Positions 57,156-64,000 of a DNA stretch of 64,000 nucleotides are shown here, piece after piece; position 1 is the stretch's first letter, and each line of letters begins with the position of its first letter. Location: positions 100,560 to 164,559 of the forward strand of contig JAEZXR010000061.1 in assembly GCA_023419605.1 (NCBI GenBank). The letters are read 5' to 3'. Made by a program: the position numbers and the translations under genes. Source of the DNA: Bacillota bacterium. Its GTDB lineage: Bacteria > Bacillota > Clostridia > Acetivibrionales > JAEZXR01. The notes under the pieces are model-generated. The model ran no database searches. It had not been told where the DNA came from and saw nothing but the letters and a program-made list of their open reading frames with translations.

Positions 57156-59240
57156 ATGCAAAATAACTGCAACGAATTATTAAAAAAGCCGGTTCAATAC
57201 GTCAAATCGGTAGGAGAATCCAGAGCCAAGCTCTTTCATAAATTAAATATATTTACGATAGAAGACCTTGTAACTTATTTTCCACGGCAGTACGAAGACC
57301 GGACAAGCTTTAAGAAAATCGCACAGCTGGAAGACAACGAGAGCTGTACCTTTGAAGGTATTATAGCATCTCCAGTATCCGAAAACCGGATTCGGAAAGG
57401 CCTAACCCTTTACAAGGCAACCATTAAGGATGAAACCGGAGTTATTGTTGCTACATGGTTTAATCAGGCTTTTATAAAGAATGTTTTTAAACCTGGGGAA
57501 AGCTATGTTTTTTTTGGAAAAGTAACTAGAAAGTTCAGAACTTTTGAGATACAAAGTCCTGTATATGAAAAAGTAGTACAGGATAAAGAATTAAAAAATA
57601 CCTGTAGAATTGTTCCGGTTTATGGTGCCACTGCAAAGCTCACCCAGAACATGATCCGGTCGGTTATTGGGAATGCTCTGGAGATGACGGTAGGGAGCTT
57701 TGATGAGACGATACCACAATGGCTGCGCAGCCGGTATCATCTCAGTGAGTTGAACTATTGCCTTAAGAATATTCATTTTCCACAGAGTGATATGGATTTT
57801 AAAAATGCCAGATACAGGCTGGTGTTTGAAGAATTTTTAATGATGCAGTTAGGGCTTTTACGCATTAAAAGTTCTTTAAAGGAAGGAAAGAAGGGTATTC
57901 TTTATACTCCTGTTCATGATATGCAGGTATTTATCGACCACCTGCCTTTCACACTGACAAAGGCGCAAATAAAGGTTTTTGCTGAAATACAGAAGGATAT
58001 GGAAAGTCACAAGGTCATGAATCGATTGGTTCAGGGGGATGTGGGCTCCGGTAAGACAGTGGTTGCCGCAATGGCTTTATTCAAGGCAGTGCGGTGCGGC
58101 TATCAGGGAACACTTATGGTACCCACGGAAATTTTGGCAGAACAGCATTTTAAATCCTTAACCCAGTTGATGCAGCCCTATGGAATCCGCGTTAGCCTGC
58201 TAACCGGCAGTGTAACACAAAAGCAAAAGAAAGAAATAATAGAAGATATCGAAGCGGGTAGAATAGATATTGTAATCGGCACCCATGCATTGATCGAAGA
58301 TACTGTGAATTTTAAAAAGCTTGGTTTGGTGATCACGGACGAACAGCATCGTTTTGGCGTAAGACAAAGAGCGGTATTGGCGCAGAAAGGGGATAACCCG
58401 GATGTTCTGGTCATGACGGCAACTCCGATTCCCAGGACATTGGCGTTAATATTGTACGGGGATCTTGACATATCCATCATTGACGAGCTTCCTCCCGGTC
58501 GAAAGCCGATAAAAACCTATGCTGTTGATAATGGTATGAGGGAGCGGATTAACAAATTTATCCGGGATCAGGTAAGGGAGGGAAGGCAGATCTACATTGT
58601 TTGTCCCTTAGTGGAGGAGTCCGAAGCTATTGAAGCCAAGTCTGCCACTGAACTGGCAGAAAGGATTGCTGCTGAAGATTTCAGGGATTTGAAGGTAGGG
58701 CTTATTCATGGAAAGATGAAGCCCAAAAACAAGGATGAGATCATGAAAAGCTTCGTCCAAGGTGACACGGACATCCTGGTATCGACTACAGTGATTGAAG
58801 TAGGTGTAAATGTCCCCAATGCCACAACTATGGTCATTGAGAATGCAGAACGATTTGGATTGGCCCAACTGCACCAGTTGAGAGGAAGGGTAGGAAGGGG
58901 AGAACACCAATCCTATTGTATACTGTACAATGCAAGTAAAACTTCTGTTTCAAAAGAAAGAATGAAAGTAATGGAAAAAAGCAATGACGGATTCGAAATT
59001 TCGGAAAAGGATCTTGAACTCCGCGGCCCGGGAGATTTTTTCGGAACTCGGCAGCATGGCCTTCCGGAATTTAAAATTGCAAATATTTATAAGGATATGG
59101 AGATATTAAAGACAGCGCAGGAAGCAGCTGCAGAGATATTGCAACTGGACCCGGAACTGCAAAAGGAAGAGAATGCGCAACTAAAGCGTAAGATCGGAGA
59201 GCGTTTTGATCAAGCGCTAAACCACTTAAGCTTTACGTAA
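57156..59240 (+). CDS. recG: ATP-dependent DNA helicase RecG
   Basis: RecG reverses stalled forks and processes D-loops and Holliday junctions. The 694-aa product has the wedge/OB domain (about 60-150), then helicase motifs I GDVGSGKT, Ia, II DEQH, III MTATPIPRTLA, V and VI QLRGRVGRGEHQSYC, and the C-terminal TRG region GDFFGTRQHGLPEF. ATG 57156 lies after GAGGG; an in-frame GTG 57150 overlaps the site. Confidence 0.97.
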   Translation: MQNNCNELLKKPVQYVKSVGESRAKLFHKLNIFTIEDLVTYFPRQYEDRTSFKKIAQLEDNESCTFEGIIASPVSENRIRKGLTLYKATIKDETGVIVATWFNQAFIKNVFKPGESYVFFGKVTRKFRTFEIQSPVYEKVVQDKELKNTCRIVPVYGATAKLTQNMIRSVIGNALEMTVGSFDETIPQWLRSRYHLSELNYCLKNIHFPQSDMDFKNARYRLVFEEFLMMQLGLLRIKSSLKEGKKGILYTPVHDMQVFIDHLPFTLTKAQIKVFAEIQKDMESHKVMNRLVQGDVGSGKTVVAAMALFKAVRCGYQGTLMVPTEILAEQHFKSLTQLMQPYGIRVSLLTGSVTQKQKKEIIEDIEAGRIDIVIGTHALIEDTVNFKKLGLVITDEQHRFGVRQRAVLAQKGDNPDVLVMTATPIPRTLALILYGDLDISIIDELPPGRKPIKTYAVDNGMRERINKFIRDQVREGRQIYIVCPLVEESEAIEAKSATELAERIAAEDFRDLKVGLIHGKMKPKNKDEIMKSFVQGDTDILVSTTVIEVGVNVPNATTMVIENAERFGLAQLHQLRGRVGRGEHQSYCILYNASKTSVSKERMKVMEKSNDGFEISEKDLELRGPGDFFGTRQHGLPEFKIANIYKDMEILKTAQEAAAEILQLDPELQKEENAQLKRKIGERFDQALNHLSFT

Positions 59241-59345
59241 ACAGGGAATTTAGGGTTGACATTTACCAATGCTCCTATATAAAATACAATATAGGAGAAA
59301 ATTGTACTTTTTACCATTGGATTTGACAAAAATGGAGGAGTTTTT

Positions 59346-59906
59346 ATATTACGGGTAATTTCGGGAACTGCCAAAGGGCACAAACTAAAAACTGTTAAGG
59401 GTGATACTACAAGGCCTACATCTGACAGGGTGAAAGAATCATTATTCAATATTATTGCTCCGTATATACCGAAGGCAGAGGTATTGGACCTCTTTGCCGG
59501 TACAGGAAATCTGGGGATTGAGGCTTTAAGCAGGGGCGCAAATTCTGCAGTATTTATTGATAAAAGTCAGGAATGCAATCAGGTTATACGAGAGAATTTA
59601 CTGCATACGAAACTTGGGCAAAATGCCGAAGTATATGTAGGTGATGTGTTCACCACCATCGACCGGCTGGCAGCAGGAAACAGGAAATTCGACGTTATTT
59701 TCCTGGACCCGCCCTATAATAAAAATTTAATTGAAGTGACATTAAATTGTATTGTAAAAAATGATATAATAAAGGAAGAGAGTATTATCGTTGCAGAAAG
59801 GGATATAGAGGATGCTATTCCCGAAACGATTGGCTGTCTAAGCTTGTTCCGAAATCAAAAATATGGGGACACTATACTCTCATTCTATAAAAAATGCAGT
59901 AGTTAA
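59346..59906 (+). CDS. rsmD: 16S rRNA (guanine966-N2)-methyltransferase, probable AUA start
   Basis: RsmD methylates G966 of 16S rRNA. The frame reads LRVISGTAKGHKLKT, then RPTSDRVKESLFNI, VLDLFAGTGNLGIEALSRGA and the catalytic FLDPPYNKN. Back to the in-frame stop at 59292 there is no ATG, GTG or TTG; the first canonical start would be GTG 59430, which removes the conserved N-terminus. GGAGGAG (59334-59340) is correctly spaced from ATA 59346, giving (M)LRVISG and 186 aa, the normal family length. Confidence 0.93.
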   Translation: MLRVISGTAKGHKLKTVKGDTTRPTSDRVKESLFNIIAPYIPKAEVLDLFAGTGNLGIEALSRGANSAVFIDKSQECNQVIRENLLHTKLGQNAEVYVGDVFTTIDRLAAGNRKFDVIFLDPPYNKNLIEVTLNCIVKNDIIKEESIIVAERDIEDAIPETIGCLSLFRNQKYGDTILSFYKKCSS

Positions 59907-59949
59907 ACGTAAAGACTTTATATATTAAATAGATGGAAGGTAGAAGAAC

Positions 59950-60429
59950 GTGAAAATTTGCGTATATCCAGGAAGTTTTGACCCGGTAACCAATGGACAT
60001 TTGGATATTATCGATAGAGCATCCAAACTTTGTGACAAACTGATAGTAGCTGTGTTGGTAAACAGTAGCAAAAATCCCATTTTTACCTTGGAAGAGAGAG
60101 TGGATCTTTTGAAGTGTGCCATGGGAGAGCGTGCCAATGTTGAAGTTTCCAGTTTTTCAGGATTGCTGATTGATTTTATGAAGGAAAAGAAGGCAACAGC
60201 GATTATTAAAGGATTGCGAGCCGTTTCCGATTTTGAATACGAACTGCAAATGGCCCATTTGAACAAATTGCAGGATCCTGAAATAGAGACCTTGTTTATG
60301 ATGACCAATGTAAACTATTCTTTTTTAAGTTCCAGTTTTGTAAAGGAACTGGCGCGGCATGGGGGAAAAATTGAGAGTCTTGTTCCTGAGTGTATCATGG
60401 ATGCGATTTTAAAAAAATATAACAAGTAG
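59950..60429 (+). CDS. coaD: Phosphopantetheine adenylyltransferase
   Basis: CoaD makes dephospho-CoA from phosphopantetheine and ATP. The 159-aa product has [16 protein letters not shown] (the T/HxGH nucleotidyltransferase site), [21 protein letters not shown] and the C-terminal [18 protein letters not shown] with the ISSS-like motif. The start is GTG. It follows rsmD as in Bacillus ylbH-coaD. Confidence 0.97.
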   Translation: MKICVYPGSFDPVTNGHLDIIDRASKLCDKLIVAVLVNSSKNPIFTLEERVDLLKCAMGERANVEVSSFSGLLIDFMKEKKATAIIKGLRAVSDFEYELQMAHLNKLQDPEIETLFMMTNVNYSFLSSSFVKELARHGGKIESLVPECIMDAILKKYNK

Positions 60430-60447
60430 AGGCCGGGGGGAAAAGTG

Positions 60448-60885
60448 ATGGAAATCTTAGCTATTTTGGAGACGTTGGAGGATGTTGTAGAAAGAAGTGC
60501 GAATGTACCGTTCTCCGGACGGTGTATGGTTGATAAAGAAGAAATACTGGAAATAATCAAAGAGATTCGGCTGAAAATGCCGGATGACATTAAACAGGCT
60601 AAATGGGTGAAAGAGGAGAGGCAGAGAATACTTCTCGAAGCGCAAAAGGAAGCGAACAATATAATAAAGGATGCGGAAAACAAAATATCTTCCCTGGTAG
60701 ATGAACATGAGATTACAAAGAAAGCATACGAGCAGGCAAATGAAATTATTGCAAACGCTCAAAAAAATGCCCGGGAGATTCGGCTGGGCACCCGGGAGTA
60801 TGCTGACGGCGTATTAAATAAGGTAGAGGAAATCCTTCAGGAAGCTCTGGGCGTAATACATTCCAACAGAGATGAACTGAAATAG
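60448..60885 (+). CDS. Coiled-coil protein of the V-ATPase-E/F-type b-subunit-like group
   Basis: The 145-aa product is mainly one long charged helix (about 45-125) rich in Ala/Glu/Lys, with RILLEAQKEANNIIKDAENK and IIANAQKNAREIRLGTREYADGVLNKVEEIL resembling peripheral-stalk or DivIVA-like coiled coils. Similar genes follow coaD in clostridia and are usually labelled ATPase or hypothetical. There is no membrane helix and no catalytic motif. ATG 60448 follows GGGGGG. Its stop codon abuts that of the convergent ylbJ with no gap. Confidence 0.65.
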   Translation: MEILAILETLEDVVERSANVPFSGRCMVDKEEILEIIKEIRLKMPDDIKQAKWVKEERQRILLEAQKEANNIIKDAENKISSLVDEHEITKKAYEQANEIIANAQKNAREIRLGTREYADGVLNKVEEILQEALGVIHSNRDELK

Positions 60886-62124
60886 CTATCTGAATCCCTT
60901 TCTGTGACTTTTTGGTTTGCTTCGTACGAATACTGTAATAATAGTACATAGAATCAGAAAGGGAAGCGAATAGGAAAAGTACTTTAACGAATCCATGAGA
61001 GCTTGAGGTCCTGCATTGAACAGAGAAATGCTCCATGGGGTATAGGTTGGAGTATAGTTTTCAAATTCGAAATGTAAAAACTTTATTGCTATGTAGGTAT
61101 AGCAGGCAGCGAGGATGCCCTGTAAGAGCTTGCCAATTAAATAGGGCTTTATATTTATGTCTGTCTTGCTTATGATGCTCAATACCTGCAGGTGAACGGA
61201 AAAGCCGGCCCAACCGATAATCGCACTGGATATAATTAATTTTTGTATAAAGGGAGCAGTAACCGCTTTACTCGCTGCGCTGGTACCTGTTGTTATTTCA
61301 AATAGTCCGCTGATTAGCGAAGCGATTATGTCCTTATCAATACCTAACGGGATGAGGAACAAAGCAAGGAATTTCGTAATTATACTGATAATTCCTAGTT
61401 CTAAAAGCAGATTTATAATAACGGAAAAGAAAATAATAAATCCACCAATAGCCAAAATGGTAGAAATAGAATCCTTTATCGCATTTCCAAACATGGTTCC
61501 CAAATCTGTTTTTGCATTCATATTCTCGATTTCCTTTTTAACCCTTCGAATCAAATTCCTTTCAATTCGATGTTTCCTTTTCTCCTGCCGGATACCGTAA
61601 AACCTGAATAAAATCCCAACAGTAATACAGGCGAGGATGTGGCAGGAAAGAAGAAAGATACCCAGTTCCGGAAGGTTGTACATTCCCACTGCCACAGCTC
61701 CTATTATAAAAAGAGGGCCTGAGTTATTGCTGAATGCAAGGAGTCTTTCTGCTTCCAGCTTGCTTAGCATCTTATCCTCACGCATACTCGTTGTTAACTT
61801 CGCGCCCACAGGATAGCCACTGGTAATACCCATGATAAATGGAAAAGAGCCGCAGCCCGGTACATTGAATAATGGCCTCATAATGGGCTCAAATAGCACG
61901 CCCAGCGCTCGAATAATTCCGCTTCGATTCAGTAAATCCGCTCCCACAAAAAACGGAAAAAGTGAAGGAAAAACTACGTTTATCCAAAGAGAAATGCCTT
62001 TGGAAGCAGAAGATACTACGGTTTTTGGAAATAAGATCAGACAAAGTATAAAAAATATAAATAAAGCAGGAAGAAATAAATTTTTTACATACAATATTCG
62101 TACCTTAACAGCTCTCCTCATCAT
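60886..62124 (-). CDS. ylbJ: Sporulation integral membrane protein YlbJ
   Basis: The 412-aa product has about ten membrane segments and the nucleoside-recognition (Gate) domain pattern (FPFFVGADLLNRSGIIRALG, PFIMGITSGYPVGAKLTTSMREDKMLSKLEAERLLAFSNNSGPLFIIGAVAVG). This identifies YlbJ, a sigma-E regulon protein needed for heat-resistant spores. The transported molecule, if any, is unknown. It lies near rsmD-coaD as in Bacillus, but in the opposite direction. Confidence 0.9.
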   Translation of the reverse strand: MMRRAVKVRILYVKNLFLPALFIFFILCLILFPKTVVSSASKGISLWINVVFPSLFPFFVGADLLNRSGIIRALGVLFEPIMRPLFNVPGCGSFPFIMGITSGYPVGAKLTTSMREDKMLSKLEAERLLAFSNNSGPLFIIGAVAVGMYNLPELGIFLLSCHILACITVGILFRFYGIRQEKRKHRIERNLIRRVKKEIENMNAKTDLGTMFGNAIKDSISTILAIGGFIIFFSVIINLLLELGIISIITKFLALFLIPLGIDKDIIASLISGLFEITTGTSAASKAVTAPFIQKLIISSAIIGWAGFSVHLQVLSIISKTDINIKPYLIGKLLQGILAACYTYIAIKFLHFEFENYTPTYTPWSISLFNAGPQALMDSLKYFSYSLPFLILCTIITVFVRSKPKSHRKGFR

Positions 62125-62298
62125 AATAACCTCGAATAAAATTTATATAGAATTCTATTTTGTACAAATGTTATTTATTACTTCTATATCATATAGCTGC
62201 GGGTGTTCATATTATAATCAAACATTTTAAATATTGCTTAAACACTGGATGTTTTGGTATAATAATGTAAATTAGAGAAGAATTTTGGGGGTAGTAAA

Positions 62299-62712
62299 AT
62301 GTTTAAATGGAGAGAGGCTTTTAGTTGCAATATTGCTGAGATCGACAAGCAGCATTATCACCTGTTTGAAGTAGGAGCACGCCTTCACACAATAGCGTCA
62401 AATAAGTCGAATTACGACAAATACGATGAAATCATTTCCATATTGGAAGAACTCAAACAATATACTATTCAGCATTTTGAATATGAAGAGAAACTTATGA
62501 CGGAAAACAACTTTTCCGGCTACGAGCTGCACAAGATGGAGCACGATTTTTTTGTTAAAAAAATTCAAAGGATTGAAAGAAAAGACCTTGAAGGCGCTCA
62601 AAATGAGGCAGTTCTTGAGATTATTTCTTTTGTTGCGGACTGGGTCTCAAGCCACATTCTTAAAACGGATATGGAGTATAAAGATTTCTTTAATAATCTG
62701 GGGATCGTATAA
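62299..62712 (+). CDS. Bacteriohemerythrin
   Basis: The 137-aa four-helix protein has all diiron ligands: His19, His59, Glu63, His78, His82, His119 and Asp124 (motifs KQHYHLFE, HFEYEE, HKMEH, HILKTD). It binds O2 reversibly and may sense or buffer oxygen. It is a single-domain cytoplasmic form. ATG 62299 follows GGGGGT. It lies next to a superoxide dismutase gene. Confidence 0.93.
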   Translation: MFKWREAFSCNIAEIDKQHYHLFEVGARLHTIASNKSNYDKYDEIISILEELKQYTIQHFEYEEKLMTENNFSGYELHKMEHDFFVKKIQRIERKDLEGAQNEAVLEIISFVADWVSSHILKTDMEYKDFFNNLGIV

Positions 62713-62777
62713 TTAGCCGCAGACCCGTCTTTCAGGATCGATGAAAAACAGGCCTGCGTTATACCTGTAAAAAGGTT

Positions 62778-63407
62778 TTAAGACCAATATAGATATCTGT
62801 TGTAAGCTGATGGGTTTGGTACAGGGGAAAAAGCTACAGGCATTATCACCCCACATGCCGGCCTTTTACCGGAATTCCCTGCCGGCTGGGTCCGGTAATC
62901 ATCAGGATTCTCGTGGATTATTACAGTTTTTCCAATGACGTCTGCGACACTGAAACGGTCCGTAAAAAAGCTCATCCGAGAGTATCCATGGTTTGAAAAC
63001 AGTACTGGAAAGTCACCCGCATGATTACCGTGCGGCTGATTATCCGGATTCCAGTGCTCTCCTGCTCCTGTAAATGGCTCTGCGGAGTTCATGGGGGTGC
63101 AGGAGCCCATTCCATGAATATGAAATCCATGAGGACCTATAGGTGAATTGCTGCCTTCAGCAGGTTTATAAGAAGGCAAACCAAAAACCTCGACGGAAAC
63201 TTCCGTGCCACTGGGAACCGGTTTAAACAGTACACTACCTCTGATGTTCGGGGCAAGCGCCCCACCCTGAATCGTTGCCATCGCCATTTGACCGCCGTAA
63301 GAATTCGGAAAAGCCATATCTGTCATAAGGTTATACCCTTGGGGTGCTATATTTAAATCCTGCATAGTGGCATAAGGCTGAGTTCCGGTAGAAACAGTAT
63401 TATACAT
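62778..63407 (-). CDS. Cu/Zn superoxide dismutase-like protein
   Basis: The 209-aa product shows both family signatures: HGFHIHGMGSC (copper ligands) with GNHAGDFPVLFSNHGYS (bridging and zinc ligands), and the C-terminal GNSGKRPACGVI with the disulfide Cys. About 35 N-terminal residues (PYATMQDLNIAPQGYNLMTDM) precede the fold and do not look like a signal peptide, so the protein may be cytoplasmic or spore-associated, as is Bacillus YojM in coat preparations. The ATG has AAGGAG. Catalytic activity is unproven. Confidence 0.9.
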   Translation of the reverse strand: MYNTVSTGTQPYATMQDLNIAPQGYNLMTDMAFPNSYGGQMAMATIQGGALAPNIRGSVLFKPVPSGTEVSVEVFGLPSYKPAEGSNSPIGPHGFHIHGMGSCTPMNSAEPFTGAGEHWNPDNQPHGNHAGDFPVLFSNHGYSRMSFFTDRFSVADVIGKTVIIHENPDDYRTQPAGNSGKRPACGVIMPVAFSPVPNPSAYNRYLYWS

Positions 63408-63595
63408 ATTAAATCTCCTTATGTGTTTTCTTCTATATAATATGAAGTCAGAAGTCTAAAAGTGAGTTTATATGTCTGAAACATTTTATGTATCCAACAT
63501 AGAGTATTCTAAAGAAAAACATATAAAAAGTGAGTAAACCTTAGAAGTTCTATGTATAAAATAGGCTTATTCAGGGAAATAATATGTGAAGCAAG

Positions 63596-63624
63596 TTGAT
63601 AAAGCAGAATATAAATGCTATACT
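63596..63624 (+). promoter_or_regulatory. Putative rrn promoter P1
   Basis: TTGATA, 17 bp, TATACT. Together with the second promoter 106 bp downstream this resembles tandem rRNA promoters. Confidence 0.6.
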
Positions 63625-63645
63625 AACAAAGTTGTCGGCGATGAG

Positions 63646-63675
63646 CCACGAAACCTGATAAATAAAGGTTTGTGG
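63646..63675 (+). other. Hairpin between the two promoters
   Basis: CCACGAAACCT and AGGTTTGTGG arms with a 9-nt loop and one mismatch. There is no T run. Confidence 0.45.
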
Positions 63676-63701
63676 GGAGCAAAAAAAGTTAACAAAAAGT
63701 G

Positions 63702-63730
63702 TTGACAAAGCTTCGGCAGCGTGGTAAGAT
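63702..63730 (+). promoter_or_regulatory. Putative rrn promoter P2
   Basis: Consensus TTGACA, 17 bp, TAAGAT. Downstream sequence up to the window end has no ORF, as expected for a pre-16S leader. Confidence 0.7.
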
Positions 63731-64000
63731 AGTCAAGCGCTCGAGAGAGTGTCAAAAGCGATAGAAGCGAGTAGTGCAAGGCGCAAGAAGAACGAGGAGC
63801 GGAGTTTATATGATATAAATGAGCACCGCAGTGAATCTTGCAACGCAGCAATGTGAAGCTTACATCGATTTTGAATGGACTTTGAAAAGTAAACAGTGTA
63901 AAAGTTAAGAAATAACTCGTTAATAAATTTGAGTTACTTGTAACTACAAGTCAGTAAATAGTAATTTGAGCCTAACAGGCTGTCAAATAAAAGTATATTT
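63731..64000 (+). other. Probable pre-rRNA leader with large stem-loop
   Basis: A large hairpin spans 63776-63841: GCAAG/CTTGC outer pairs, GCGG/CCGC and TTTATAT/ATAAA inner pairs. Further on, GGACTTTGAAAAGTAAACAG resembles the conserved leader text preceding clostridial 16S genes. No 16S sequence is seen before the window ends, so the assignment is inferred from the promoters and leader. Confidence 0.5.

Noticed and set aside
1..64000. CRISPR array, prophage or insertion sequence genes
   Set aside because: No regularly spaced direct repeats, transposases, capsid or Cas proteins are seen; the only tyrosine recombinase fits chromosomal XerD.

Overview
The window reads as a stretch of chromosome from a spore-forming, anaerobic low-to-mid GC Firmicute of the class Clostridia. 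This rests on the sporulation genes present (spoIIM, dacF, spoIVB, spo0A, spoIIIE, spoVS, spoVM, ylbJ), clostridial families such as the 'copper amine oxidase-like' surface domain, and Bacillus/Clostridium gene orders (tepA-ylzJ-spoIIIE; rsmD-coaD-...-ylbJ; spoVM near rpmB and recG). I do not assign a genus. I see no prophage, transposase gene or CRISPR array. Most of the window is core chromosome.

Layout. 0-5.4 kb: end of a cysteine desulfurase-like gene, a small membrane protein, a LOG-family protein, tRNA-Pro(GGG), a MATE exporter, proC, rnhA and a Nudix hydrolase. 5.4-12.3 kb: spoIIM, xerD, deoB-pdp and dacF, with intergenic space holding copies of an unusual structured repeat. 12.3-19 kb: spoIVB-spo0A, a secreted copper-amine-oxidase-domain protein, a TipA-like MerR regulator and a stand-alone tsf. 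19-25.9 kb: tRNA-Leu(CAG), murD, tepA-ylzJ-spoIIIE and a TPR membrane protein. 26-33.2 kb: a YgiQ-type radical SAM protein, folD, a Walker-A-less SMC-like ATPase, rny, ymdB and spoVS. 33.3-39.4 kb: pgeF, an orphan oligopeptide-binding lipoprotein, lspA, rluD, and ychF and a HAD phosphatase on the minus strand. 39.5-46.5 kb: complete trpEGDCFBA operon behind a leader that looks like a TRAP-regulated attenuator. 46.6-55.5 kb: small coiled-coil protein, two-component pair, HtrA protease, nth, a long FtsA-like protein and a diguanylate cyclase. 55.6-63.4 kb: a membrane protein of unknown function, spoVM, rpmB, recG, rsmD, coaD, ylbJ, bacteriohemerythrin and Cu/Zn superoxide dismutase. 63.6-64 kb: tandem strong promoters and a structured leader, probably upstream of an rRNA operon starting past the window edge.

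Most notable signals. (1) The trp leader carries eleven consecutive (G/T)AG triplets at an exact 5-nt period, plus four more upstream. They are followed by an intrinsic terminator and a hairpin that overlaps the trpE Shine-Dalgarno, which together resemble a Bacillus-type TRAP switch. (2) Three intergenic copies of a structured element share a conserved internal-loop core (around GCGGGCCC and AGGGYGYAGCAAA) inside outer stems whose sequences differ but stay complementary. I cannot assign it to a known family. (3) Two genes, rny and rsmD, have strong Shine-Dalgarno sites whose best-placed in-frame initiation codon is AUA; rsmD has no ATG, GTG or TTG available. (4) An SMC/Rad50-like ATPase half with signature, Walker B and H-loop but no Walker A sits between folD and rny. 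(5) The FtsA-like protein ends in a long series of apparently ubiquitin-like beta-grasp segments. Several sporulation promoters can also be read directly: a near-perfect sigma-H site for spoVS, a 0A box inside the spo0A promoter, and a forespore-type promoter for dacF.
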